Origin: Novosphingobium sp. SCN 66-18
GTDB taxonomy: Bacteria > Pseudomonadota > Alphaproteobacteria > Sphingomonadales > Sphingomonadaceae
NCBI GenBank assembly: GCA_001725355.1
Contig: MEGD01000002.1
Coordinates: 62,001 to 126,000, forward strand
Direction: 5' to 3'
DNA length: 64,000 nt
The notes under the pieces are model-generated. The model ran no database searches. It saw only the letters and a list, made by a program, of their open reading frames with translations, and was not told the origin of the DNA. This document shows, in pieces, positions 52,621 through 59,489 of the stretch (positions within the stretch are counted from its first letter, which is position 1; the number at the start of each line of letters is the position of its first letter). The position numbers and the translations under genes were made by a program.

Positions 52621-53179
52621 ATTCCGGATCGAAACGCCGCGACTGGTCCTGCGCGACTGGCGCGGGGAAGACTGGCCGCCGTTCTTCGCGGGAACCAACA
52701 CGCCCGCCGTCATGCGCTGGCTGGGCGGCGTGATGGACCAGGCGGCCGAGGGCGGGGCGCGGGAGCGGCTGGAAGGCTACGCGCGCGAACACGGCCACAC
52801 GTTCTGGGTGGTGGAGCGCAAGGCCGATGGCGCGATCCTGGGGTTCTGCGGGTTGAAGAAGTGCAACCAGGCGGGCGGGCCGCTGGGGGACTTCGAGATC
52901 GGCTGGCGCCTGCGCGAGGATGCCTGGGGGCAGGGCTATGCGCGCGAAGCGGCCGAGACCGCCATGGCCGCCGGGTTCGAGCATTTTGGCGCGCCGCATA
53001 TCGTTGCGCTGACGGTCGAGGGCAATGCCGCGAGCTGGGGCCTGATGCGCCGGCTGGGCATGGAGCGGCGCGCCGACCTGGATTTCGCCAATGGTGATTT
53101 CGATCCGGTGAGCGGGCGAATCATCGTCTATTCGATCACGCGCGCACAATGGGATGCGCGATCCGGGCGCGGCGGGTGA
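52613..53179 (+). CDS. GNAT family N-acetyltransferase (RimJ/RimL-like) 1
   Basis: 188 residues of the Acetyltransf_3 type: IETPRLVLRDWRGEDW at the N-terminus, ILGFCGLKKC, FEIGWRLREDAWGQGYAREAA (acetyl-CoA loop R/Q-x-x-G-x-G/A variant) and VEGNAASWGLMRRLGM. It overlaps the hemB stop by 8 bp, so it is probably translated with hemB. Substrate unknown. Confidence 0.9.
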   Translation: MAEFRIETPRLVLRDWRGEDWPPFFAGTNTPAVMRWLGGVMDQAAEGGARERLEGYAREHGHTFWVVERKADGAILGFCGLKKCNQAGGPLGDFEIGWRLREDAWGQGYAREAAETAMAAGFEHFGAPHIVALTVEGNAASWGLMRRLGMERRADLDFANGDFDPVSGRIIVYSITRAQWDARSGRGG

Positions 53180-53700
53180 TTGAAACCGAACGGCTGGTGC
53201 TGCGGCGTTGGCAGGCCGACGATGCGGCGTGGCACCATGCCTTGTGCAACGAGCCCCGCGTGCGCGCCACGCTGGGCGCCGCGCCGACCCTTGCGGATTC
53301 AGCGGACGTGATCGTGCGCCAGAACGGCTATCAGGAAAGCCACGGGTTTTGCTTCTGGGCTCTCGAACCGCGCACGCTTGGCCGCATGGCCGGCTGGTGT
53401 GGCTTGAAGCCCGGAACACCGCCGATCGAGGGGGAAACGGAGATCGGCTGGACCATCGCGCCGGATTTATGGGGGCAGGGCCTGGCGCGCGAAGCGGCAG
53501 AAGCGGTGCTGGCCTGGGCCTGGCGCAATACCGCGTGCCCGTCGGTCGTGGCAATCACAGCGACCGGCAACACGCGCAGCCGGGCTCTGATGCAGAGGAT
53601 CGGGATGCGGCATGACCCCGCGCGCGATTTCGATCATCCCGCGCTGTCGGCGAACGACCCCTTGCGCCGTCACGTTCTCTACCGCATCCAGCGCCCCTGA
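53149..53700 (+). CDS. GNAT family N-acetyltransferase (RimJ/RimL-like) 2
   Basis: 183 residues, the same subfamily as the preceding gene: VIETERLVLRRWQADD, GWTIAPDLWGQGLAREAAEAVLAWAW and ATGNTRSRALMQRIGMRHD. It overlaps the first GNAT by 31 bp and is likely a diverged tandem duplicate. Substrate unknown. Confidence 0.9.
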   Translation: MGCAIRARRVIETERLVLRRWQADDAAWHHALCNEPRVRATLGAAPTLADSADVIVRQNGYQESHGFCFWALEPRTLGRMAGWCGLKPGTPPIEGETEIGWTIAPDLWGQGLAREAAEAVLAWAWRNTACPSVVAITATGNTRSRALMQRIGMRHDPARDFDHPALSANDPLRRHVLYRIQRP

Positions 53701-53716
53701 TCGTGCGGGAGGGACC

Positions 53717-55912
53717 ATGACGGATCGAGCCAGCCGGACGCGCTTCGTCATCACCATCCTGGTCGGCAGCTTCCTGCTGTTCCTGATCCAGCCGATGGTG
53801 GCGCGCGCCGCGCTGCCGCGCCTGGGCGGCGCGCCGAACGTGTGGAACAGCGCGATGCTGGTCTATCAGGCGTTGCTGCTGGGCGGCTATGCCTATGCCC
53901 ACTGGCTCGGCCGCTTCCCGATCCGCCGGCAGGCCGCGATCCATCTCGCGTTGCTGGCGCTGGCCGTGCTGACCTTGCCTGTGCGGCTGGCCGATCTGCC
54001 GCCGCCCGCGCGGGGGTGGGAACCGCTGTGGGTGCCCGCGCTGTTCGCGGTCTCGATCGGGCCGGTGTTCTTCCTCGTTTCCGCGCAGGCGCCGCTGATG
54101 CAGCGCTGGTTCGCCGCCGATCCCGCTGCGGGCAACCCTTACGCGCTCTATGCCGCCTCCAATCTCGGCAGCTTCGCCGGGCTGATCTGCTATCCGCTGC
54201 TGGTGGAGCCGCTGCTGCCGCTGAAGGCGCAGGGCTGGGGCTGGAGCGCGGGCTACGCGTTGCTGATCGCGCTGGTCGCGGCCTGCGCCGCCGTGCGGCA
54301 GGGCACGGCCGGCGCGCCGGGCGTGGCAGTGCCGGTGGGTGATCCGATCCTGGCGCGGCGCGTGGCGCTGTGGCTGGCGCTCGCCGCCGTGCCTTCGGGG
54401 CTGATGCTTTCGACCACCACGTTCCTCACCACCGACATTTTCGCGATGCCGCTGCTGTGGGTGATCCCGCTGGGGCTGTACCTGCTGAGCTTCAGCATCG
54501 CCTTCGCGGAGAGCCGCGCGCTGGCGGGCGCGATCCTGCGCGCCGCGCCGCTGGTGGTGGTGCTGGCGGGCGGGATGGCGGTCAGCTCGCGCTCGTCGGG
54601 CACCATGGCACAGGCCGGCGCGGCCGTGGCGCTGCTGTTCGTGGTGGCGGTGGCGCTCCACGCCCGGCTCTATGCGCTGCGTCCCGAGCCGGAACGGCTG
54701 ACCTTCTTCTATCTGGTGATGAGCGCCGGCGGCGCGCTGGGCGGGGTGTTCTGCGCGTTGATCGCGCCGCTGGTGTTCGACTGGGTGTGGGAGCATCCGC
54801 TGCTGGTGCTGGCCGCCGCCGCGCTGCTGCCGCGCGTGCCGCTGCTCGACTGGTCGGGCATCGAGGACATTCCGCCGCGCGTGCGGCAGGGCGGGGTGCT
54901 GGTGGTGGTGATCGCCGCCTTCGCGCTGGGCTGGTCGATGAGCGGCCTCGATCCGCGGCGCGATGCCCTGCTGGTGTTGATGGCCGCGCTGGCGATCGCC
55001 GCCTGCGGGGTGATCGTGTTCGCGCGGCGCTGGGCGTTCGTGCTGGTGCTGCTGGCGATGATGGTGGGCCGGGGGGCGGAGGAAACGCTCGACCGCAGCC
55101 TTTCGGGCAACCGCACGCGCAGCTATTTCGGCATCTACACAATCACCGAAAGCGCGCGCCGGCACGAACGCTATCTCACCCACGGCACCACGCTGCACGG
55201 CACGCAATATACCGATGCCGCGCGCCGGCTGCGCCCGACGTCGTACTATGGTCCGACCTCGGGCGTCGCGCTGGCGCTGACCGCGGCCGGCGATCGGGCG
55301 CGCGTGGGCGTGGTCGGGCTGGGGACGGCGACGCTCGCCTGCTACAAGCGGCCGGGGCAGCGCTGGACGTTCTTCGAGATCGATCCGGCGGTGGTGGCGC
55401 TGTCGCGGCCGCAGCACCGCTTCACCTTCCTCGATTCCTGCGCGCCCGATGCCGCGATCCGGATCGGCGATGCGCGGCTGGAACTGGCGAAGACGCCGCC
55501 GGGCAGCTTCGACGTGCTGGTGGTGGACGCGTTCTCGTCGGATTCGATCCCGCTCCACCTGCTCACGCGCGAGGCGCTGGCGGTCTATGGCCGCGTGCTC
55601 GCGCCCGATGGCGTGCTGATCCTGCATATTTCCAACCGCTATCTCGATCTGCGGCCCGTAGTGGCCGGCATCGCCCGCGCGCAGGGCTGGACGGCGTGGC
55701 TGCGCGACGACAGCGGCCGGCATAGCGACGGGTTCACCCCGTCGTACTGGGTAGCGCTCGCGCCGGATCGGGCGCGGTTGGAGCGGCTCGCCGTGCGCCG
55801 GCCCGACCTGCCGTGGACGCCGCTGCACGCGCCGCCGGGCGACGAACCTTGGCAGGACGACTATGCCTCGATCCTGCCGCATATCCGATGGGACAATCTG
55901 CTGGGAGTGTGA
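53717..55912 (+). CDS. membrane-fused spermidine synthase-like protein
   Basis: 731 residues: residues 1 to about 480 are a multi-pass membrane domain (about 12 or more helices, beginning FVITILVGSFLLFLIQPMVARAALPRLGG, typical of the fused family) and about 490-731 a Rossmann methyltransferase-like domain with VGVVGLGTATLACYKRPGQ, FFEIDPAVVALS and VLVVDAFSSDSIPLHLLTREAL. The aminopropyltransferase fold is present, but the usual polyamine-binding Asp cluster is not obvious, so true spermidine synthesis is doubtful. GGGAGGGA precedes the ATG. Confidence 0.85.
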   Translation: MTDRASRTRFVITILVGSFLLFLIQPMVARAALPRLGGAPNVWNSAMLVYQALLLGGYAYAHWLGRFPIRRQAAIHLALLALAVLTLPVRLADLPPPARGWEPLWVPALFAVSIGPVFFLVSAQAPLMQRWFAADPAAGNPYALYAASNLGSFAGLICYPLLVEPLLPLKAQGWGWSAGYALLIALVAACAAVRQGTAGAPGVAVPVGDPILARRVALWLALAAVPSGLMLSTTTFLTTDIFAMPLLWVIPLGLYLLSFSIAFAESRALAGAILRAAPLVVVLAGGMAVSSRSSGTMAQAGAAVALLFVVAVALHARLYALRPEPERLTFFYLVMSAGGALGGVFCALIAPLVFDWVWEHPLLVLAAAALLPRVPLLDWSGIEDIPPRVRQGGVLVVVIAAFALGWSMSGLDPRRDALLVLMAALAIAACGVIVFARRWAFVLVLLAMMVGRGAEETLDRSLSGNRTRSYFGIYTITESARRHERYLTHGTTLHGTQYTDAARRLRPTSYYGPTSGVALALTAAGDRARVGVVGLGTATLACYKRPGQRWTFFEIDPAVVALSRPQHRFTFLDSCAPDAAIRIGDARLELAKTPPGSFDVLVVDAFSSDSIPLHLLTREALAVYGRVLAPDGVLILHISNRYLDLRPVVAGIARAQGWTAWLRDDSGRHSDGFTPSYWVALAPDRARLERLAVRRPDLPWTPLHAPPGDEPWQDDYASILPHIRWDNLLGV

Positions 55913-56502
55913 TGGAAATGACCGCCGATCCGCGCGCGCGATACCCCGATGCGACGATCCTCTCGCTCGACGGGAAGGTGCCGCGCATCCACGAAACCGC
56001 GTTCATCGCGCCGGGGTGCCGGATCATCGGCGATGTCGAGATCGGGCCGGAAGCGTCGATCTGGTACAACTGCGTGCTGCGGGGGGACGTGAACGCGATC
56101 CGCATTGGCGCGCGCAGCAATATCCAGGACGGCACGGTGATCCACTGCGATAGCCCCGATCCGCGCCATCCGGCCGGCTTCCCGACGATCATCGGCGAGG
56201 ATGTGCTGGTGGGCCACATGGCGATGATCCACGGCTGCACGCTGGAAGACCGCGCTTTCGTGGGGCTGGGCGCGATCGTGATGAACGGCGCGCATGTGGA
56301 AAGCGACGGGATGCTCGCGGCCGGCGCGATGCTCACGCCGGGCAAGCGCATCGGCGCGCGCCAGCTCTGGGGCGGTCGCCCCGCCGCGTTCATGCGCGAT
56401 CTGACCGAGGCGGCGCTGGCGGACATGCAACTGGGCGTGGACCACTATGTCCGCAACGGCCAGCGCCACAAGGCGGCGCTCGATGGCGCGGCCCAGGGTT
56501 GA
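55912..56502 (+). CDS. gamma-carbonic anhydrase family protein
   Basis: 196 residues with left-handed beta-helix repeats: ETAFIAPGCRIIGDVEIGPEASIWYNCVLRGDVNAIRIG (read in parts), SNIQDGTVIHC, VGHMAMIHGCTLEDRAFVGLGA. The zinc histidines at HC, GH and HG positions match gamma-CA/YrdA/PaaY proteins; catalytic activity varies in the family. Its ATG overlaps the previous stop (TGATG), and the following DUF167 gene overlaps its end by 20 bp. Confidence 0.92.
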   Translation: MEMTADPRARYPDATILSLDGKVPRIHETAFIAPGCRIIGDVEIGPEASIWYNCVLRGDVNAIRIGARSNIQDGTVIHCDSPDPRHPAGFPTIIGEDVLVGHMAMIHGCTLEDRAFVGLGAIVMNGAHVESDGMLAAGAMLTPGKRIGARQLWGGRPAAFMRDLTEAALADMQLGVDHYVRNGQRHKAALDGAAQG

Positions 56503-56764
56503 ACTGCCCCCGCCGGCGGCCTTGCGCGCGCTGGCCGATGCGGAAGGGCGGCTGGCGGTGCGCGTCACGCCCGGCGCGAAGACCGAAGGCGTCGAGATCG
56601 CGGACGGGCGCGTGCTGGTGAAAGTGCGCGCCAAGCCGGAGGACGGCAAGGCGACTGGCGCGGTGATCGACCTCGTAGCGGCGGCGTTGGGCGTCGCCGC
56701 TTCCAAAGTTGTGCTGTTGCGCGGCGCAACTTCGCGCGAGAAGCTGCTGCGTATTCCGGATTGA
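56483..56764 (+). CDS. DUF167 (YggU) family protein
   Basis: 93 residues: LAVRVTPGAKTEGVEIADGRVLVKVRAKPEDGKA and VLLRGATSREKLLRI are the DUF167/YggU signature. Function unknown. I start at MARPRVELPP (56483), which overlaps the gamma-CA gene by 20 bp. Convergent with the DUF481 gene, 15 bp apart. Confidence 0.9.
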   Translation: MARPRVELPPPAALRALADAEGRLAVRVTPGAKTEGVEIADGRVLVKVRAKPEDGKATGAVIDLVAAALGVAASKVVLLRGATSREKLLRIPD

Positions 56765-56779
56765 TCCGGCCGCCCGCGC

Positions 56780-57679
56780 TCAGAAGCCGTAAACCAGCGT
56801 GAAGCGGGTGATCGTGTCCAGCGTCTTGTAGGTATCGGGCGGGTTGCTGTTGTAGGTCACCTGATAGGACGTGCGTGCGGACAGGGCGCCGTTGAGCCTG
56901 GCGCTGAGCGATGTCAGCGAGGTGACGTTGGTGTTCTGCGCGCCGCTCAGCGCGCTGGCGTCCTCGGTCAGCGAGACCGCGCGCGACAGCTTCCATTTGG
57001 CGTTGACCGCGCCCAGCCCGGTCACCACGTTTTCGAGCGGCTGGCTGACATAGTGGGTCTTGCGCCAGGCGGGGCCGGCCTTCACGTCCAGGGTGAACTT
57101 CGGATCGGCGATCAGGCGATAGCCGATCCCGCCCGAAACGGCCGTGCGCGCCGAAAAGCCCGCGAACCGGTCGCGCTCGTACTGGGTCAGGCCGAACAGG
57201 AACAGGCGCTCGTTGAAGCGGTAGTCGGGCTCGAACGCCAGCAGCAGCTGGTTGCGGCTGGTCTGCCCGTTGGTGCGCTGGTAATCGACCTGGCTGCGCA
57301 GGCCCAGCCGCCAGTGCAGGCCTTCGCGCTTCAGCGCCAGCCCGGCGCTCAGGCCCACCGTATCGGCGTTGCCGGAGGATTGCGAGGCGCCGAACTGGCC
57401 TTCGCCTTTCCAGCCCTGGAACATCGCCATCTGCGCCAGCCGTTCCTTCTGCGCTTCGGCCGTCCGCGCGCGGTGGGCATCCACCGCCGCGTCCACTTCG
57501 CCCGCGCCGGCCGGATCGGTTTTCTTCAGGAACTTGGCGACGGTGTCGATCTCGGCATCGCTGCCCGATTCGATCGTCTTGTCCAGCAGCGCGCGGTACT
57601 GTGGCGCCATCTGCGCGTGGGCCGTGCCTGCCGTCAGGGCCAGGATGCCCGCCAACGGAAGAAACGGTACGCGCGTCAT
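56780..57679 (-). CDS. DUF481 outer-membrane beta-barrel protein
   Basis: 299 residues: a signal peptide MTRVPFLPLAGILALTAGTAHAQ, a helical periplasmic part (residues 25-88), then amphipathic strands from GWKGEGQFGASQSSGNAD with the family G-x-[GA]-x2-Q-x2-GN-x-D pattern to the C-terminal TRFTLVYGF ending in the aromatic residue typical of outer-membrane proteins. Relatives are salt-induced or of unknown function. Confidence 0.87.
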   Translation of the reverse strand: MTRVPFLPLAGILALTAGTAHAQMAPQYRALLDKTIESGSDAEIDTVAKFLKKTDPAGAGEVDAAVDAHRARTAEAQKERLAQMAMFQGWKGEGQFGASQSSGNADTVGLSAGLALKREGLHWRLGLRSQVDYQRTNGQTSRNQLLLAFEPDYRFNERLFLFGLTQYERDRFAGFSARTAVSGGIGYRLIADPKFTLDVKAGPAWRKTHYVSQPLENVVTGLGAVNAKWKLSRAVSLTEDASALSGAQNTNVTSLTSLSARLNGALSARTSYQVTYNSNPPDTYKTLDTITRFTLVYGF

Positions 57680-57785
57680 CGGAACACCTCGGTAATGCAG
57701 AGCAGGCTGGTGGCCGTGATACAGAAGGATCGCGGCCCGACCAACCCCGCTTCCGGCCGGGAAGGAGCCTTTCTGGCGCACGGGA

Positions 57786-58244
57786 TCAACGTTCCAGCTT
57801 GGTCGCCAGGATGACCGACGTGGTCGTGCGTTCCACGCCTTCGAGCAGGCCGATATCGTCGATCAGTTCGTTGAGCTGGGCGTTGTCCTCGGTTTCCAGC
57901 ATGGCGATCACATCGTATTCGCCGCTGATCGCGTGGATCGCCTGCACGCTCGCAAGCCGGCCCAGCGCCTGTTCCACTTCGCGGTGGAAGCGGGGCATCG
58001 TCTTGATCATGATATGCGCGCGCACCCGCCGGCCGACGAAGGCGGCGCCGAGCCGCACGGTATAGCCCGCCACGATCCCGGCATCCTCCAGCCGCGACAG
58101 CCGCGAATAGATCTGCCCGCGCGAGATGCCCAGCGCCTTGGCCAGATGCGCGATGCTCTGGCGGGCATCCTCGCGCAGCAGCGCCAGCAGCCGCTCGTCT
58201 ATGTCGTCGAGCGAAAGGGAATGGCCGGGCAAGGTCAGCGACAT
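57786..58244 (-). CDS. Lrp/AsnC family transcriptional regulator
   Basis: 152 residues: an N-terminal winged helix (LDDIDERLLALLREDARQSI, LAKALGISRGQIYSRLSRLEDAGIVAGYTV) and a C-terminal ligand-binding RAM domain (VRAHIMIKTMPRFHREVEQ, VQAIHAISGEYDVIAMLE). The target is unknown; it is 32 bp upstream of the cyanophycinase-like gene's 3' end on the same strand, reading away from it, and may control a neighbour in response to an amino acid. Confidence 0.92.
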   Translation of the reverse strand: MSLTLPGHSLSLDDIDERLLALLREDARQSIAHLAKALGISRGQIYSRLSRLEDAGIVAGYTVRLGAAFVGRRVRAHIMIKTMPRFHREVEQALGRLASVQAIHAISGEYDVIAMLETEDNAQLNELIDDIGLLEGVERTTTSVILATKLER

Positions 58245-58276
58245 GGCCGAAATGGTCCTCCATCGCTCCCGGGCTA

Positions 58277-59305
58277 TCAGGGCGCCGGAGTTTCGCCCGT
58301 GATCTTCCCGTCGGCAACGGCATAATTCCGCACGAACGAGGGGCGGTCAACCGTGCCGCCCGGCAGGTGCAGCACGGACTGGTGATCGATGCCCGTCACG
58401 CGGATGCGCGGGGCGTTGAGCGGCCCTTGCCGGGGCAGCCCGCGCAGCGTCGATCCATCGACCAGCCAGGCGCCGCCATCGGGCGCGGTGGCATAGATGC
58501 GGGCGGTGCCGTCGGGCTCCACCGCCAGCGAGGCGCTTTCGTCGACGCCCACGCCGATCATGGCCGGCGCGTCGGCAGGGCGGTCCGCCTGCGCCTTGGC
58601 GAGGAAGGCGAACAGCCGGCCCAGCCGGTCGCGCTCCTTGAAGTGGGTATCGGTGACCACGCCTTTCAGCAGGGCGAGGTGCAGGAAATCGCTTTCGATG
58701 GTGTTGGCGGGGCCGAACGGATCGGCCATGGCCTCGGGGCTGGTGATGCTGCCGCCGTCCATCGCGCCGTAGAGCTTCTCGCCCAGCATGGCGAGGCCGG
58801 CGCTGGTGCCGGCCAGCGGCTTGCCCGCGGCGACATGCGCGTCGAGCAGTGCGCCCACCGGGGTGCCGCGCCAGTAGCGCACGTAGTTGGACTGGTCGCC
58901 GCCCGCGATGAAGATGCCGTCCGCCCGCTTCAGCGCGGCAAGCACCCGGGGATCGCTGGACGCTGCCCGGTCGGAGAACACGAACGTCTCGGCCGACTGG
59001 ATGCCGCCGATGTCCTTGTAGAATTCCTTGCCGACCTGCCCCGCCTGCGACGCGCGCAGGATGACGATGTGCCCGTGCCCCGCCTTGGCGAAGAACCAGT
59101 GCATCGCGTCGTGGTTGCGGTCTCCACCACCCATCAGCAGCAGGCCGCCCGAAACCGGGCCGGGCGTAGCGCTGTCCAGCGTGCCGATCTGGTAGTGGCG
59201 ATAGCCCTTGCCCTTCGCCAGCGCGGGCGTGGCGATGGCCGTCAAGGCAAGGGACAGGCTCGCCAGCGCGAGCGCGAAGGGTTTTGACAGGGACGAAAGG
59301 CGCAC
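58277..59305 (-). CDS. exported cyanophycinase-like peptidase (S51 family)
   Basis: 342 residues from a GTG at 59305 with CAGGAG about 7 nt upstream. A signal peptide (SKPFALALASLSLALTAIATPALA) directs it to the periplasm. The S51 core is clear: GGLLLMGGGDRNHDAMHWFFAKAG, GGDQSNYVRYW, and the nucleophile elbow GTSAGLAMLGEK. Cyanophycinase cleaves multi-L-arginyl-poly-L-aspartate to beta-Asp-Arg; an exported form suggests use of external polymer or peptides. It diverges from the TonB-dependent receptor across a 184-bp AT-richer gap. Confidence 0.9.
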   Translation of the reverse strand: MRLSSLSKPFALALASLSLALTAIATPALAKGKGYRHYQIGTLDSATPGPVSGGLLLMGGGDRNHDAMHWFFAKAGHGHIVILRASQAGQVGKEFYKDIGGIQSAETFVFSDRAASSDPRVLAALKRADGIFIAGGDQSNYVRYWRGTPVGALLDAHVAAGKPLAGTSAGLAMLGEKLYGAMDGGSITSPEAMADPFGPANTIESDFLHLALLKGVVTDTHFKERDRLGRLFAFLAKAQADRPADAPAMIGVGVDESASLAVEPDGTARIYATAPDGGAWLVDGSTLRGLPRQGPLNAPRIRVTGIDHQSVLHLPGGTVDRPSFVRNYAVADGKITGETPAP

Positions 59306-59489
59306 CGGAAACTCCTGAAAACAACCGGATCGGGGCATTCTTGTTACATTTTGGTCGCAATAACCGACAATATGATGTGCCAGAAAGTCAATGTGATTGC
59401 CATTTCTTTTCAATTCTGTTCGGAACGTATCGAACGGCAGGTGCGGGGGCACCGGAAGTTTATGCCGTTGCGCATTGAAGGGGTGCCGC

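Noticed and set aside
59306-59489. Sigma-70-like promoter (TTGGTC ... TATGAT) between the cyanophycinase and receptor genes
   Set aside because: The boxes are only 14 bp apart; no better-spaced pair found by eye, although a promoter surely lies in this AT-richer gap.
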